Shown: in pieces, positions 40,639-50,007 of the stretch | Numbering within the stretch: the stretch's first letter is position 1 | How the letters are laid out: each line of letters opens with the position of its first letter | From: Salinicoccus albus DSM 19776 | GTDB lineage: Bacteria > Bacillota > Bacilli > Staphylococcales > Salinicoccaceae | DNA length: 64,000 nt | NCBI RefSeq assembly: GCF_000385175.1 | Contig: NZ_ARQJ01000025.1 | Coordinates: 62,001-126,000, forward strand | Direction: 5' to 3' | Notes under the pieces: model-generated | What the model was told of the DNA's origin: nothing | The model's database searches: none | Seen by the model: only the letters and a program-made list of their open reading frames with translations | Program-made: the position numbers and the translations under genes

Positions 40639-41846
40639 GGTGGATTTTATAATGAAACTACCCACCTTTGATACAAAAAACGCCATGTGAATTTCATGTT
40701 ATATTGAAGTTACCACAACTCTCAATAAAAGATGAAATCACATGACACAAATTCATGATAACATGCCACGCCGTAAGGGCAAACACTTAACACGTGATGA
40801 ACCGATCCAGACCAAAGTTTTAAATAAAAAAGGGGGATTTGAACCGTTCAATTGCACAGGCCATCGGCTGTAATCGTCAAACAGTAAAAAATGAACTGGA
40901 TTGCAGGTCAGTATCCCTGCATTCATAGAATGGGGCGGATACAAAGATATTTGAAGACGGATGATCGCCCGACACTGTCATCGGTTATTTGAGGTGCAAT
41001 TTTCCGTATGCCACAGCACGACTGCCGTGTACGATGACAATCTATCATTGGATCAACGTTGGGATGATGCGGACGAAGAATATCGATTTGCTTGAGAAAG
41101 TCAGCCGTGCGCCCAGAATGCCCGGCCGACACGGTCAAGAAAACAAGCACAAGCTGGGGTTTTCCATTGAAGCCCGGCCGAAATATATTGAAGACCGAGC
41201 AGAATTTAGACACTGGGAAATTGATACGGTACTGGGCATCAAAGGCGAAGATGATGCCGTACTCATGACCCTGGCGGCGCGTAAAACACGGTTTGAGTGC
41301 ATCATTAAAGTCGACCGGAAGGATACGTCATCGATTTCAAAAGCCGTTCAATCCCTGGCCGCGCGCACCGGTACAGACATGCGTGCCCTGTTTAAAACCA
41401 TCACTTCAGATAACGGGTCGGAGTTCAGCACTTTAGAAATGAATTTAAAAGAAACCACCCAAGTGTATTTCAGTCACCCGTATGCTGCTTATGAACGCGG
41501 CACCAGTGAAAACCAGCACAAATTGATTCAACGATTGATACCGAAAAGTCAGCCCATCAGTACAGTAAGTGCGCAGGACACCTTGCGCGTCCAAAAGTGG
41601 ATGAATACGTATCCGCGGAAGCAGCTTAATTACCGCACGTCCCAGGACGCATTAATGGCAGAGATTAAGCAAATCGTTTATAAAAGTGTAAAATCACCCC
41701 ACAGGGGAGAGGAAATGCCCTTCATCCATTCACAATCTCTCCATACCGGAGACTGGATCAATGGCAAACTTAAACTTGAAATTCGCGTTAAATATATAAA
41801 ACCAATCGTTCACAAACACTTACCTTTTGTTGATTCGTTCCTGTAA
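40639..41846 (+). mobile_element. Degraded IS30-family insertion sequence, copy 1
   Basis: The left end begins with GGTGGATTTTATAATGAA at about 40639 and shares about 120 bases with copy 2 at 51175. The transposase starts at ATG 40743. The right end is not clear: no inverted copy of the left terminus lies after the transposase stop, so it may be deleted. The transposase is frameshifted, so the element is probably immobile. Confidence 0.8.
40743..41846 (+). pseudogene. IS30-family transposase, frameshifted
   Basis: The N-terminal HTH part is broken into frames: MTQIHDNMPRRKGKHLTRDE in one, then LNRSIAQAIGCNRQTVKNEL in another, then stops. From 40989 one long frame gives the catalytic core. 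The DDE residues are visible as WEIDTVLG, TSDNGSEF and ERGTSENQHKLIQR, so the core itself is intact. Because the DNA-binding region is out of frame, it is most likely inactive. Confidence 0.9.
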
Positions 41847-41945
41847 TATGAAGGAATTTCATAGAAAAATGAGATTAGCATCGTTTATAGGATAGTACGC
41901 TATGGTTATGAATTCAGTAAGGGCGACCTTTGATAAAAATCTATT

Positions 41946-43423
41946 TTATTTCATAGATCCTGTTTCTTCATAGTTAATGTACCAAGAGAGTGCCTCTTGA
42001 AGCATATGCGGCCACTGCCCACCTTTTTGACATGCCCTTTTAAAATAGGACATTAAAGGCTCCCTAAAATGCGGTGCGGCGCAATTTTCAATAAGTAACT
42101 GTGCCCGCTCTCGAGGACTTTTTCCTCGAAGGTCAGCTACGCCTTGTTCTGTCACTACTACGTGAATATCATGTGCAGTGTGATCCACATGCCCTATCAT
42201 AGGAAGAATTGTTGAAATTTTCCCGCCTTTTCGAGTGGATGGCAGCACCATGATGGATATAAGTGCATTTCTCGTAAAGTCCCCGCTTCCACCGATTCCG
42301 TTTAATAACCAGGATCCACGCACCGCTGTTGAATTTGCATTTCCATAAATATCTACTTCAACAGCTGAATTGACAGCTATGACACCTAACCTTCTGAGGA
42401 CTTCTGGGTGATTAGTTATCGACTGCGGCCTTATGATTAAGGACGATCGATACTTATTAAAATGATTCGTGAACTCAGTTTGAGCAGCCTTAGAAAGAGC
42501 TAAAGTGCCGGCTGAAGCCTTTTGGATCGTACCTTCTTCAGTCCTTCTAATACATTGTCATGAACAACTTCGGAGTACAAGCTTAAGGGAGCCAGTGTTT
42601 CAGATAAACGATTGGTTATAAAATTTCCTAAATTCCCCACTCCTATTTGAAATGGCTGAGTTGAGGAGATTTGATCATCGGATTTAATGTCTTTTAAGAA
42701 ATCGCTTACATTTGTTCCTATAGAAATTGTTTCTTTATCAGGCTGAGTATACGTATAACCAGTATCCGTTTTATCACTTGATACAATTGCCACGATTTTG
42801 TTTTTATCAACACCGATCTCTGAAGTTCCAATTCGGTCACTTACACTAAATATTGGAATATGATCCTTTTTGCCGAGAGAAGGTATGTCAATGATATCAC
42901 GCATTCCGTGAAATTCTTCTTCATTTCCTACGTTAAGTTCTAATATTACCTTTCTTGCCTGCTTTAAATAATCAGGCGTATTATCGACTGAAAAACGAGG
43001 AATTAATCCTCCACTTTCTGTTATTCCTGAAATCTCGATCAATGCAATATCCGGCGCTCCCCATTGCTTTGCGTCAATACCTTCCGCAACACGCCCTATA
43101 TGGTAGTCGCTATACGTCAATTCCCCATTATTGATTAAGCTGCGTATATCTTTTGATGACTGGTATGGGGACAATCTGCTTATGCCTCTGTTTTTAATCC
43201 AATTATCCATTTCAGAACCCACAGCTCCACTGGTGACAAGTGTAATATCACGGGGACCCTTGCTTCCAAGATTTGCAAGGGAGGCTGGTACAACCTTTGG
43301 ATACCCGACTTTAGAAAAGCCGCTGGTTACTACTGTCATACCGCTTTCAATATATCTCGTCGCTGATTCTGGGCTCATGATCTTATTTTTATATTCTTCG
43401 GGAATGATATCGTTTAAAGCCAT
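41946..43423 (-). pseudogene. Acetyl-CoA hydrolase/CoA-transferase (Cat1-like), frameshifted
   Basis: A CoA-transferase of the acetyl-CoA hydrolase/succinyl-CoA transferase family, split into two frames. The first (from ATG 43423) runs to LYSEVVHDNVLEGL, which carries the presumed active-site Glu, then leaves frame near 42535. The other frame continues as GTIQKASAGTLALSKAAQ through RRLGVIAVNSAVEVDIYGN, GIGGSGDFTRNA and TEQGVADLRGKSPRERA to 41946. Length and motifs are otherwise complete (about 490 codons). One frameshift suffices, so it is a recent lesion or a sequencing error. It lies 61 bases downstream of the dehydrogenase gene and was probably co-transcribed. Confidence 0.85.
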
Positions 43424-43483
43424 TTTAAATAACCACCTTTTAAAATTTTAATCCTCACTTTATCCCAAACTTTTTAAATGAAA

Positions 43484-44440
43484 TTATTCATTCACTTGAT
43501 AATCGAGTGACTCTTGCTTCAAGGCTTTCACTGCCTGATCAGACGCAACTTCTGCCATTTTATTTCTTGCTTCATAGGTATCGTTGCCAATGTGAGGTGT
43601 GAGAATTACATTATCAAGTTTTGTGAGTTTTTCATTGATATGTGGTTCTGCTTCGTGCACATCGAGTGCTGCCGCTTTTATCTGGTTATTCTCTAAAGCT
43701 TCTGCAAGGGCCTCTTCATCCACGACACCGCCGCGTGCAGTATTAATGAAATATGCGGTTTCTTTCATTTGTTCAAATTCCTTTTTGCTGATTAAGTAAT
43801 GCGATTCTTCTGTGTAATTCACTTGTGTAATCACATAATCTGCTTCTTTTAATGCTTCACCAAGACTTACTTTTTCAGCATTGATTGTTGCATCTTTTTC
43901 TTCAAAATCAACATATAGAATTTTCATATCAAAAACTTGAGCAAGTTTTCCAATATACTGTCCGATCTGACCAAAGCCGATGATTGCAAGTGTTTTATCG
44001 ATGACCTGATTGCCGCCGAGATATCCCATGACCTGCCATCCGTCAAATTCATTCTTGACCGCCATTTCATGGCTCGACAGCACTCTGCGTGATAATGCAA
44101 GCATCGACGTAATTGCTAGTTCGGCAGTTGATGCTACTGATTCATGTACAGGTGTGTTTGTTACAGGAATATTATGGTTTTTAGCGGATTCGATATCGAC
44201 ATTGTTATATCCGGAACCGATGTTTGCAATAATTTTCAAGTCGGAATTCATATTGATAATGTCACTCGGAACATTTACATTAACACCGGTTATTAATGCA
44301 TCTGCATCTTTAATATTTTTAATGATTTGATGCTGATCAGGGGTCGTTAATTCATTATGCATATCTAGTTCAAAGTTCTGTTTTTTAATGATTTTTACTG
44401 CATTTTCAGGCAGTTTTACGGCACTATAAATTTTCTGCAT
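43484..44440 (-). CDS. D-2-hydroxyacid dehydrogenase family protein
   Basis: A 318-residue NAD(P)-dependent dehydrogenase that interconverts a D-2-hydroxy acid and a 2-oxo acid. The Rossmann motif is GFGQIGQYIGK (about 151); the catalytic Arg is in NTARGGVVDEEAL, and Glu and His follow in DVHEAEPH and LTPHIGNDT. The exact substrate (glyoxylate, phosphoglycerate or another) is not set by sequence. It precedes the broken CoA-transferase and has an upstream cre site. It is one of three such genes between 43 and 61 kb. Confidence 0.93.
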   Translation of the reverse strand: MQKIYSAVKLPENAVKIIKKQNFELDMHNELTTPDQHQIIKNIKDADALITGVNVNVPSDIINMNSDLKIIANIGSGYNNVDIESAKNHNIPVTNTPVHESVASTAELAITSMLALSRRVLSSHEMAVKNEFDGWQVMGYLGGNQVIDKTLAIIGFGQIGQYIGKLAQVFDMKILYVDFEEKDATINAEKVSLGEALKEADYVITQVNYTEESHYLISKKEFEQMKETAYFINTARGGVVDEEALAEALENNQIKAAALDVHEAEPHINEKLTKLDNVILTPHIGNDTYEARNKMAEVASDQAVKALKQESLDYQVNE

Positions 44441-44489
44441 ATTTTAACCTGCTTTCTAACTCTTTTAAAATTAGTACTACTTTTGTTAA

Positions 44490-44539
44490 ATCCTATATCC
44501 TAAATTGGGGAATCCAAACGTTAAATGAAAACGCTAACT
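44490..44539 (-). promoter_or_regulatory. Promoter and upstream cre of the dehydrogenase gene
   Basis: On the minus strand TTGGAT (44512-44517) and TAGGAT (44490-44495) are 16 bases apart. TGAAAACGCTAACT at 44526-44539 matches the cre consensus at 13 of 14 positions and is centred about 50 bases before the predicted start. Upstream cre sites near -50 to -60 usually mean CcpA activation, as for ackA. Confidence 0.5.
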
Positions 44540-44754
44540 TTCTGAACATTATTGCTTAGACTTTCAGATTCCTTTCCTATCTTTACATATGACCTTATTT
44601 TCTTATGATAGTGAAATGTTCTGCTTGAAACTAATTCCTCTTCAAAAAGCGCCTAAGCCCCGCTACTTCCTAAAAATAATCTTTTATAAAATCTTATAAA
44701 AGAGAAAGATGCTGGACTGACCCAGCAGTATGAGACACAGATAAAACACCGCAT
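44540..44754. other. Intergenic stretch with two small hairpins, no gene
   Basis: I see no gene between the dehydrogenase promoter and cstR. TCTTTTATAA/TTATAAAAGA (44680-44689/44694-44703) is a perfect 10-bp hairpin without a T-tract, and GCTGG...CCAGC near 44711 is a smaller one. They may be weak terminators or incidental. Confidence 0.35.
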
Positions 44755-44799
44755 ATACCTGGCGGGGTATTTGACTTATTAACAGGATACTTGTATATT
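44755..44799 (+). promoter_or_regulatory. cstR promoter with CstR operator
   Basis: ATACCTGGCGGGGTAT (44755-44770) is a CsoR/CstR-type GC-centred palindrome. It directly abuts TTGACT (44771-44776), which with TATATT (44794-44799) and a 17-base spacer makes a sigma-A promoter. Autoregulation of cstR is likely. Confidence 0.8.
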
Positions 44800-44831
44800 A
44801 AACGTAATAAATTAATGAAAAGGTGAGTTTA

Positions 44832-45116
44832 ATGACTGAGTTTGATATACAAGTGGCTTATGATAAGGCGATCGTCAACAGGATCAACCGTTTACAGGGA
44901 CAAATAAATGGTGCACTGAAAATGATTGAAGAAGGTCAAGGCTGCAGAGACGTCATCACTCAACTGAGCGCAGCCAAGAATGCACTCAACCGGACAATGA
45001 ACATCATTGTCAGTGAAAACCTTGTTCAATGCGTGAAGGAAACCATGGATAACCCTGATGAGAATGCAGATGAACTGGTGAAAGAAGCAGTTGAACTGCT
45101 CAACAAAAGCAAATAA
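44832..45116 (+). CDS. cstR: Persulfide-sensing repressor CstR (CsoR family)
   Basis: A 94-residue all-helical repressor of the CsoR/RcnR family. Cys38 (QGCRDVI) and Cys67 (LVQCVKE) are 29 residues apart, as the reactive Cys31/Cys60 pair in S. aureus CstR. The copper-ligand His of CsoR, three residues before the second Cys, is replaced (ENLVQC), so it should sense reactive sulfur rather than copper. ATG 44832 follows AAAAGGTGAG. It precedes cstA, and its operators lie in front of both genes. Confidence 0.93.
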   Translation: MTEFDIQVAYDKAIVNRINRLQGQINGALKMIEEGQGCRDVITQLSAAKNALNRTMNIIVSENLVQCVKETMDNPDENADELVKEAVELLNKSK

Positions 45117-45142
45117 ATCATCTGTTTTATTTGCTAAAAATT

Positions 45143-45201
45143 ATACCCCTGCGGGTATTTGACAGGTGGATATTGCTGTGCTAATATACCCCTGCAGGTA
45201 T
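45143..45201 (+). promoter_or_regulatory. cstA promoter flanked by two CstR operators
   Basis: ATACCCCTGCGGGTAT (45143-45158) ends directly at TTGACA (45159-45164). A second palindrome, ATACCCCTGCAGGTAT (45186-45201), overlaps TAATAT (45182-45187). The promoter spacer is 17 bases. Two sites bracketing the promoter imply tight repression that is lifted by persulfides. Confidence 0.88.
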
Positions 45202-45225
45202 TTAGAAGCGGGAAGGATTTTGAAT

Positions 45226-46326
45226 ATGAGTAAAACACAAGAACAGTATCACATTAATGATGCCGACCAATTGGTCGAAAAAAATGAATATTTACTGGAT
45301 GTAAGAGAACCTTTTGAATATGAAATGGGGCACATTGCTAAAGCGGACAATGTATCCGTAAATGAAATTGAAGAGCGTCTTGGGGAACTTCCCAAGGACA
45401 GAAGAATCCATGTATATTGCCAGCGTGGAACGCGTGGCGCAAATGCTGCAGAAATATTGGAGCGCAATGGATTTGATGCAGTAAACCTGGAAGAAGGCTA
45501 TTCTGCATATACAGGTGAATATGACAGTGCAAATGACGTAAAAAGTGGGTCTGCTTCCATGTCAAACGCAAATATTGAACTCGATCCAAATCGGGTAAAA
45601 GTGGAAGCAAGAGGGCTCCAATGTCCGGGGCCGCTTCTCAAAGTGAATGAGGTCATGGAAGAACTGGATTCAGGACAACAGTTGGAAATCACGGTGACAG
45701 ACTTCGGTTTCTGTACAGATGTTGAAGCATGGGCCCGTAAGACAGGTAATACTATTCTTAAAAATGAAAAATCCGATGATAAAGTCGTAGTGGTCCTCCA
45801 AAAGAATCCGCCGCAACCTGACACAGAAGGTGCAGGCCATCAGATGGTGGAAACGAAAGACGGCGCAACAATGGTCGTATTCAGCGGAGATTTGGATAAA
45901 GCATTGGCGTCATTCATCATTGCTACCGGCGCAAAAGGTATGGGGAAAGATGTCACGATGTTCTTCACATTCTGGGGACTGAATGTCATCAAAGATCCAA
46001 ATGCACCGAAAAAGAAGAAAACCGGTCTGGATAAAGCCTTTAGTATGATCATGCCGAAGTCTGCATCCAAACTTCCGATTTCCAACATGAACATGTTTGG
46101 GCTCGGCTCTAAAATGATTCAATACGTAATGAAGAAGAAAAAAGTTGATGCCCTTACTGAAATGATTGATAAGGCCGATAAACTCGGCGTCAAAATGGTG
46201 GCGTGCACAATGAGCATGGATATCATGGCCATCGAGGAGGACGAATTGCTTTCCAACGTCAATTTCGGCGGTGTGGGCACCTACCTCGGGGATGCGGAAA
46301 ACGGCAACTTGAACCTGTTCATCTAA
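45226..46326 (+). CDS. cstA: CstA multidomain sulfurtransferase
   Basis: A 366-residue fusion of rhodanese (about 5-100, Cys65 in VYCQRGTRG), TusA (about 122-195, Cys133 in LQCPGPLLK) and DsrE-like domains (about 210-366, Cys327 in VACTMSMD), the same order as S. aureus CstA. All three active cysteines are kept. It is thought to move persulfide sulfur between its domains during sulfide stress. GGGAAGGA precedes the ATG. It sits behind two CstR operators and is followed by cstB 63 bases on. Confidence 0.95.
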   Translation: MSKTQEQYHINDADQLVEKNEYLLDVREPFEYEMGHIAKADNVSVNEIEERLGELPKDRRIHVYCQRGTRGANAAEILERNGFDAVNLEEGYSAYTGEYDSANDVKSGSASMSNANIELDPNRVKVEARGLQCPGPLLKVNEVMEELDSGQQLEITVTDFGFCTDVEAWARKTGNTILKNEKSDDKVVVVLQKNPPQPDTEGAGHQMVETKDGATMVVFSGDLDKALASFIIATGAKGMGKDVTMFFTFWGLNVIKDPNAPKKKKTGLDKAFSMIMPKSASKLPISNMNMFGLGSKMIQYVMKKKKVDALTEMIDKADKLGVKMVACTMSMDIMAIEEDELLSNVNFGGVGTYLGDAENGNLNLFI

Positions 46327-46389
46327 TTGAACAGGTTGCCCAGCGCATTAAAGCAATCATTAATTTAAAATTTCAAGGAGTGTATATCA

Positions 46390-47751
46390 ATGTTCTTCAA
46401 ACAATTTTTCGATAAAAAACTTGCACAAACATCCTATATGGTCGCTTGCCAAAAAACACAAGAAGCAATCGTCATTGATCCAAAACGCGTGATTGACGAA
46501 TATGAAGAGGTGGCGAAAGCAGAAGGCTTCAATATCACCCAGGTGACGGAAACTCACATCCATGCCGACTTCGCTTCCGGACTGCGTGACGCGGCAAAAC
46601 ATTTCAACGCAACCGCTTATGTATCTGATGAAGGCGATGAGAATTGGAAATATGAAAATATGCCTGAAGATACTGTGTACTTGAAAGATGGGGACATTAT
46701 CAACGTCGGCAATGTCGAATTGAAGGTCGTCCACACGCCGGGTCATACACCGGAAAGCATCTCCTTCGTACTGACCGACCGTGGTGGTGGCAGCGATGAA
46801 CCAATGGGTGTCTTCACAGGCGATTTCCTCTTTGTCGGCGACATCGGTCGTCCAGATCTGCTCGAAGAGGCAGCAAACATGGCAGGCACTGCTGAAAAAG
46901 GTGCGGATGCGATGTTCGATTCCCTTAAAAAAATGAATGACTATCCTGATTTGATGCAAGTATGGCCGGGACACGGTGCAGGCAGCGCATGTGGTAAATC
47001 TCTCGGCGCCGTGCCTTTATCCACTCTTGGATATGAGCGTAGGAGTAACTGGGCCTTCGAATACGAAGATAAAGACGCTTTCATCGAAGAGTTGACGAGT
47101 GACCAGCCGGAACCGCCAAGCTATTTCGCCCAGATGAAGAAAGTTAATAAAGAAGGGTTGCCTGAATTCAAAGTGAAAGCAGTCGAAGTGGGAACACCAG
47201 AAACACTTCCAGGCCAAATATTCGACTTAAGAAGTAAAGAAGCTTTTAAAAAAGGGTTCAAAAAAGGAGCCATCAACATCCCATATAACGATAAGTTCCT
47301 GCAATTTGCCGGCTGGTATGTTGACTACGACCAACCGATGACAGTCATCGCAGATCCTGAATACACTAAAACACTTCAGGAAGATCTTGCATCCATCGGC
47401 TTTGACCACCTTGAACTGATTGTCCCTGAAGAAAAAGTGGACAAGTACTTTGATGATTCTTATGAAAATGTGTCCCCTGAGGACCTTATCAAAAATTATG
47501 AGAACAAGCATATCCTCGATGTCCGTTCTACTTCCGAGTATACAAAAGGCAATGTCGATAATGCACACCACATCCACTTTGGCCACCTTGATGAAAAAGA
47601 AGTGCCATTCGGTACGGATGATACAATCTACGTCCATTGTCAATCCGGTGTCCGTTCTGCCATTGCAATGAGTGTACTCAAAGCACGCGGCTATGAGAAT
47701 GTAGTGAATATTGAACGTGGCTATGCCGGCATCAAAGCAGCAAAGCAGTAA
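46390..47751 (+). CDS. cstB: CstB persulfide dioxygenase-rhodanese
   Basis: A 453-residue non-heme Fe(II) persulfide dioxygenase fused to rhodanese. The N-terminal MBL-type domain (1-230) carries THIHADF, HTPGHTPES and GDFLFVGDIGRPDL; a degenerate rhodanese domain without catalytic Cys follows (about 265-350), and an active one ends the protein with Cys417 in HCQSGVRS. This matches S. aureus CstB, which oxidises low-molecular-weight persulfide to thiosulfate. AAGGAGTG precedes the ATG. sqr and tauE, part of the S. aureus operon, are not adjacent here. Confidence 0.95.
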   Translation: MFFKQFFDKKLAQTSYMVACQKTQEAIVIDPKRVIDEYEEVAKAEGFNITQVTETHIHADFASGLRDAAKHFNATAYVSDEGDENWKYENMPEDTVYLKDGDIINVGNVELKVVHTPGHTPESISFVLTDRGGGSDEPMGVFTGDFLFVGDIGRPDLLEEAANMAGTAEKGADAMFDSLKKMNDYPDLMQVWPGHGAGSACGKSLGAVPLSTLGYERRSNWAFEYEDKDAFIEELTSDQPEPPSYFAQMKKVNKEGLPEFKVKAVEVGTPETLPGQIFDLRSKEAFKKGFKKGAINIPYNDKFLQFAGWYVDYDQPMTVIADPEYTKTLQEDLASIGFDHLELIVPEEKVDKYFDDSYENVSPEDLIKNYENKHILDVRSTSEYTKGNVDNAHHIHFGHLDEKEVPFGTDDTIYVHCQSGVRSAIAMSVLKARGYENVVNIERGYAGIKAAKQ

Positions 47752-47764
47752 TGCCTTATTTCTA

Positions 47765-47826
47765 ATCGGGTCCATCGGTGCCTCCATCTCCTGGATGGCA
47801 GGAATCGATGGACCCGATTTTTATTT
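47765..47826 (+). terminator. Terminator after cstB
   Basis: 13-bp arms ATCGGGTCCATCG (47765-47777) and CGATGGACCCGAT (47806-47818) are followed by TTTTTATTTT; inner bases can pair further. From here to 48061 I see no other gene or site. Confidence 0.9.
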
Positions 47827-48061
47827 TCTTCTGATTCAATGCCCACTGTTCCATTCTGTTAAATAACCGAGTGCCCACTCTCCAAGTAAAAGGAGATTGA
47901 AATCGGATATAGTGGCTCAGGACCAAGGAAAGGGATAAGCACTAAAAAGATATATCGTTGCCAAGACTTGAACATTTTAATCCACTTTGTTTTAATTTTT
48001 TCAACTACTAATATATTAAACCAACTGCATGTATAGCCCTCTGATGTAATATTCCTGAACT

Positions 48062-48283
48062 TTACATATTATTCTTCAACTCATCTCTTGAATCTTTCCA
48101 GGTGGGGAATTTTTTATTTAAAAATCGTGTCAGATAAAATTGTGCAAACAGAAGCGGGATGAGAGTGCTTATATAGCCAATAATATTGTCCAGTGACTCA
48201 GGGTAAGGAAAATAAAAAATCATGAGTATATGCACGATCGGTACTATAATACTGATCCAGGCTTTTTTCATTTCATCCGACAT
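48062..48283 (-). CDS. Small membrane protein, unknown
   Basis: A 73-residue protein with two hydrophobic segments (about 10-28 and 35-55) and a charged C-terminus. ATG 48283 is preceded by GGAGTGA at good spacing; a GTG at 48295 is possible. No family recognised. It starts a run of small membrane genes on the minus strand between 48 and 50 kb. Confidence 0.6.
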   Translation of the reverse strand: MSDEMKKAWISIIVPIVHILMIFYFPYPESLDNIIGYISTLIPLLFAQFYLTRFLNKKFPTWKDSRDELKNNM

Positions 48284-48325
48284 AATTTCTTTCACTCCAG
48301 TTTAAAATTATAAAGCGGTTACTTC

Positions 48326-48775
48326 TAACTCCTTAGTGCATTCTTACCATCTCTCGTGAATGAGGAAGCGACAATCATCAATATTGCTTCGGTCGGACAG
48401 GCTGAACTTGATTTTGATGATTTGAATACCCAAAACAATTATGATGGTTTTCTCGTCTGCTCACGCAGTAAACTCGTTTTGATCATGTTCACATTTGACC
48501 TTGCCGAAAAACTCAGAAGTGAAGTCACCGATGTCAACGCCAACCACCCTGCCACACTCATGGATACAAATATGGTGAAGGCGCATTTCGGCAGTTCACA
48601 GTCCTCGGTTGAGCAGGGTCTGGATGCTGTGACATCTCTTGCAACCACTGAAGATGTCACGGGACAATTTTATGATGGTAAAAATCGTTCAAAAGCATTG
48701 AATCAGGCAGATGAAAAAGAAGCCAGGAAAAAGTTGAAAAGTATCACTGAAGACAATTTAAGCAAATATATGTAA
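48326..48775 (+). pseudogene. Truncated short-chain dehydrogenase
   Basis: The C-terminal part of an SDR oxidoreductase. NIASVGQAELDFDD, then CSRSKLVLIMFTFDLAEKL and NANHPATLMDTNMV follow the usual SDR order after the Rossmann half, which is missing. The catalytic Tyr of YxxxK is replaced by Cys (CSRSK), and no ribosome site precedes GTG 48356; the homologous frame stretches back to a TAA at about 48326. This is a remnant with a lost active site. Confidence 0.85.
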
Positions 48776-48778
48776 TAA

Positions 48779-48817
48779 AACACCGGACAGATCCAGATCT
48801 GACCGGTGTTGATTTTC
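48779..48817 (+). terminator. Terminator after the SDR remnant
   Basis: AACACCGG (48779-48786) and CCGGTGTT (48803-48810) enclose CAGA/TCTG and are followed by GATTTT. Confidence 0.65.
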
Positions 48818-48879
48818 ACCAAATTAATTTCCAATGTGACATTACGGAAATCAGGTTTATTATGACAACTCATTATACC

Positions 48880-49089
48880 CTATAATTTCGAAACCATTTT
48901 GACCGGTAAGTAAATCAGGGAAACATGTACTAAAAATGGGAGCAGAATGTAAAAGGTGATATCCGCATTCAACGAATAATCCATAATTCCAAGCAGGACA
49001 ACTGCTGTAAGAATACTGATTACAAGCCCTGTGAAGGGCAGCCAGTTCAAGTATGTGTTCAGATTTTTCTCCTGTTCTCTGCTTGACAT
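48880..49089 (-). CDS. Small two-helix membrane protein, unknown
   Basis: A 69-residue protein with a charged N-terminus and two hydrophobic segments (about 18-37 and 45-64). AGAAGGAAACCA lies before the ATG. It is 30 bases downstream of the next membrane gene, so the two are likely one operon. No family recognised. Confidence 0.6.
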   Translation of the reverse strand: MSSREQEKNLNTYLNWLPFTGLVISILTAVVLLGIMDYSLNADITFYILLPFLVHVSLIYLPVKMVSKL

Positions 49090-49118
49090 TGGTTTCCTTC
49101 TTCTTTGTCATTTTTATC

Positions 49119-49520
49119 TTATGAAACGCCGTCAGTCTTTCTCTTATAATTCAACACAGTGAATAACGGTATCATTATAAGAAAAACCCAAAATTCCGGG
49201 CTGTTGACCTGCAGAAGGTTCATTCTTGGTTTGCCGACGAGAAAGTTCATTGCTGCAACCACGCCCCACAAAAATACCAACGCAGATACTTTCAACCTCT
49301 TACCTCTGCTGTCTGCCTCTTCCGCCACCGTTTCATTCTTTTCTTTTTTGTTCAAACCTTCGAATATGGCTATCACAATAATGACCAGCCAGGCAAGCCC
49401 CATGGGTCCGTATTGTACTGTCGCGGACATCCAGGCGCTGTCATGGAAAAAATCAGTGACAAAAGACCATAGCAGCGATAAATATAATAACGTCATCAAA
49501 AGTTTACCTTTAAGATGCAT
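49119..49520 (-). CDS. Membrane protein, unknown
   Basis: A 133-residue protein with about four hydrophobic segments and a charged linker (about 58-78). ATG 49520 follows AAAGGTGG; the frame extends to 49529. It is the middle gene of a three-gene minus-strand group with 49592-49846 and 48880-49089. Function unknown. Confidence 0.65.
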   Translation of the reverse strand: MHLKGKLLMTLLYLSLLWSFVTDFFHDSAWMSATVQYGPMGLAWLVIIVIAIFEGLNKKEKNETVAEEADSRGKRLKVSALVFLWGVVAAMNFLVGKPRMNLLQVNSPEFWVFLIMIPLFTVLNYKRKTDGVS

Positions 49521-49591
49521 ACTCTCCACCTTTGAATATTGCAGTTACCGGATTTTTAATGTGCCGCTTGTCAGGATAAGATAAAACCTGT

Positions 49592-49846
49592 TTAAAAATC
49601 AAAAGAAATAAGGGCTAAAAACAATGGAATCGTTAAACCTAAAATAAAAAGAACGGAAACTGACGTTTCATATTTTTCAGCACCCGATAACTTTTTTAGA
49701 ATGGGATTGGCAATCGCTCTTATCAAAGCAACACAAAGGACAACACTGATCAGGAAAATCACTTGATTATCATTTAGAAACGTGATGGCAAGAAAGAACA
49801 TCACCGAAAATGGAACCCCCAGCAAAAAAGAATACAAATACTTCAT
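49592..49846 (-). CDS. Small membrane protein, unknown
   Basis: An 84-residue protein with two to three hydrophobic segments, starting MKYLYSFLLGVPFSV. AGAGGTGAAGTG lies before the ATG. It begins the small membrane gene group. Function unknown. Confidence 0.65.
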   Translation of the reverse strand: MKYLYSFLLGVPFSVMFFLAITFLNDNQVIFLISVVLCVALIRAIANPILKKLSGAEKYETSVSVLFILGLTIPLFLALISFDF

Positions 49847-50007
49847 CACTTCACCTCTTTATAGAAAATGACACGAGTTAGTCTTCATGCCGATTCCTCA
49901 GCATAGCAAAGAATAAAAAGCACTGTCGAACGGTAAATTTGTAATATGTTAAGTATAAACAGTATTTTATATTCCAAATTCCTTGTTAGAATCTTCAACT
50001 GGATTGA

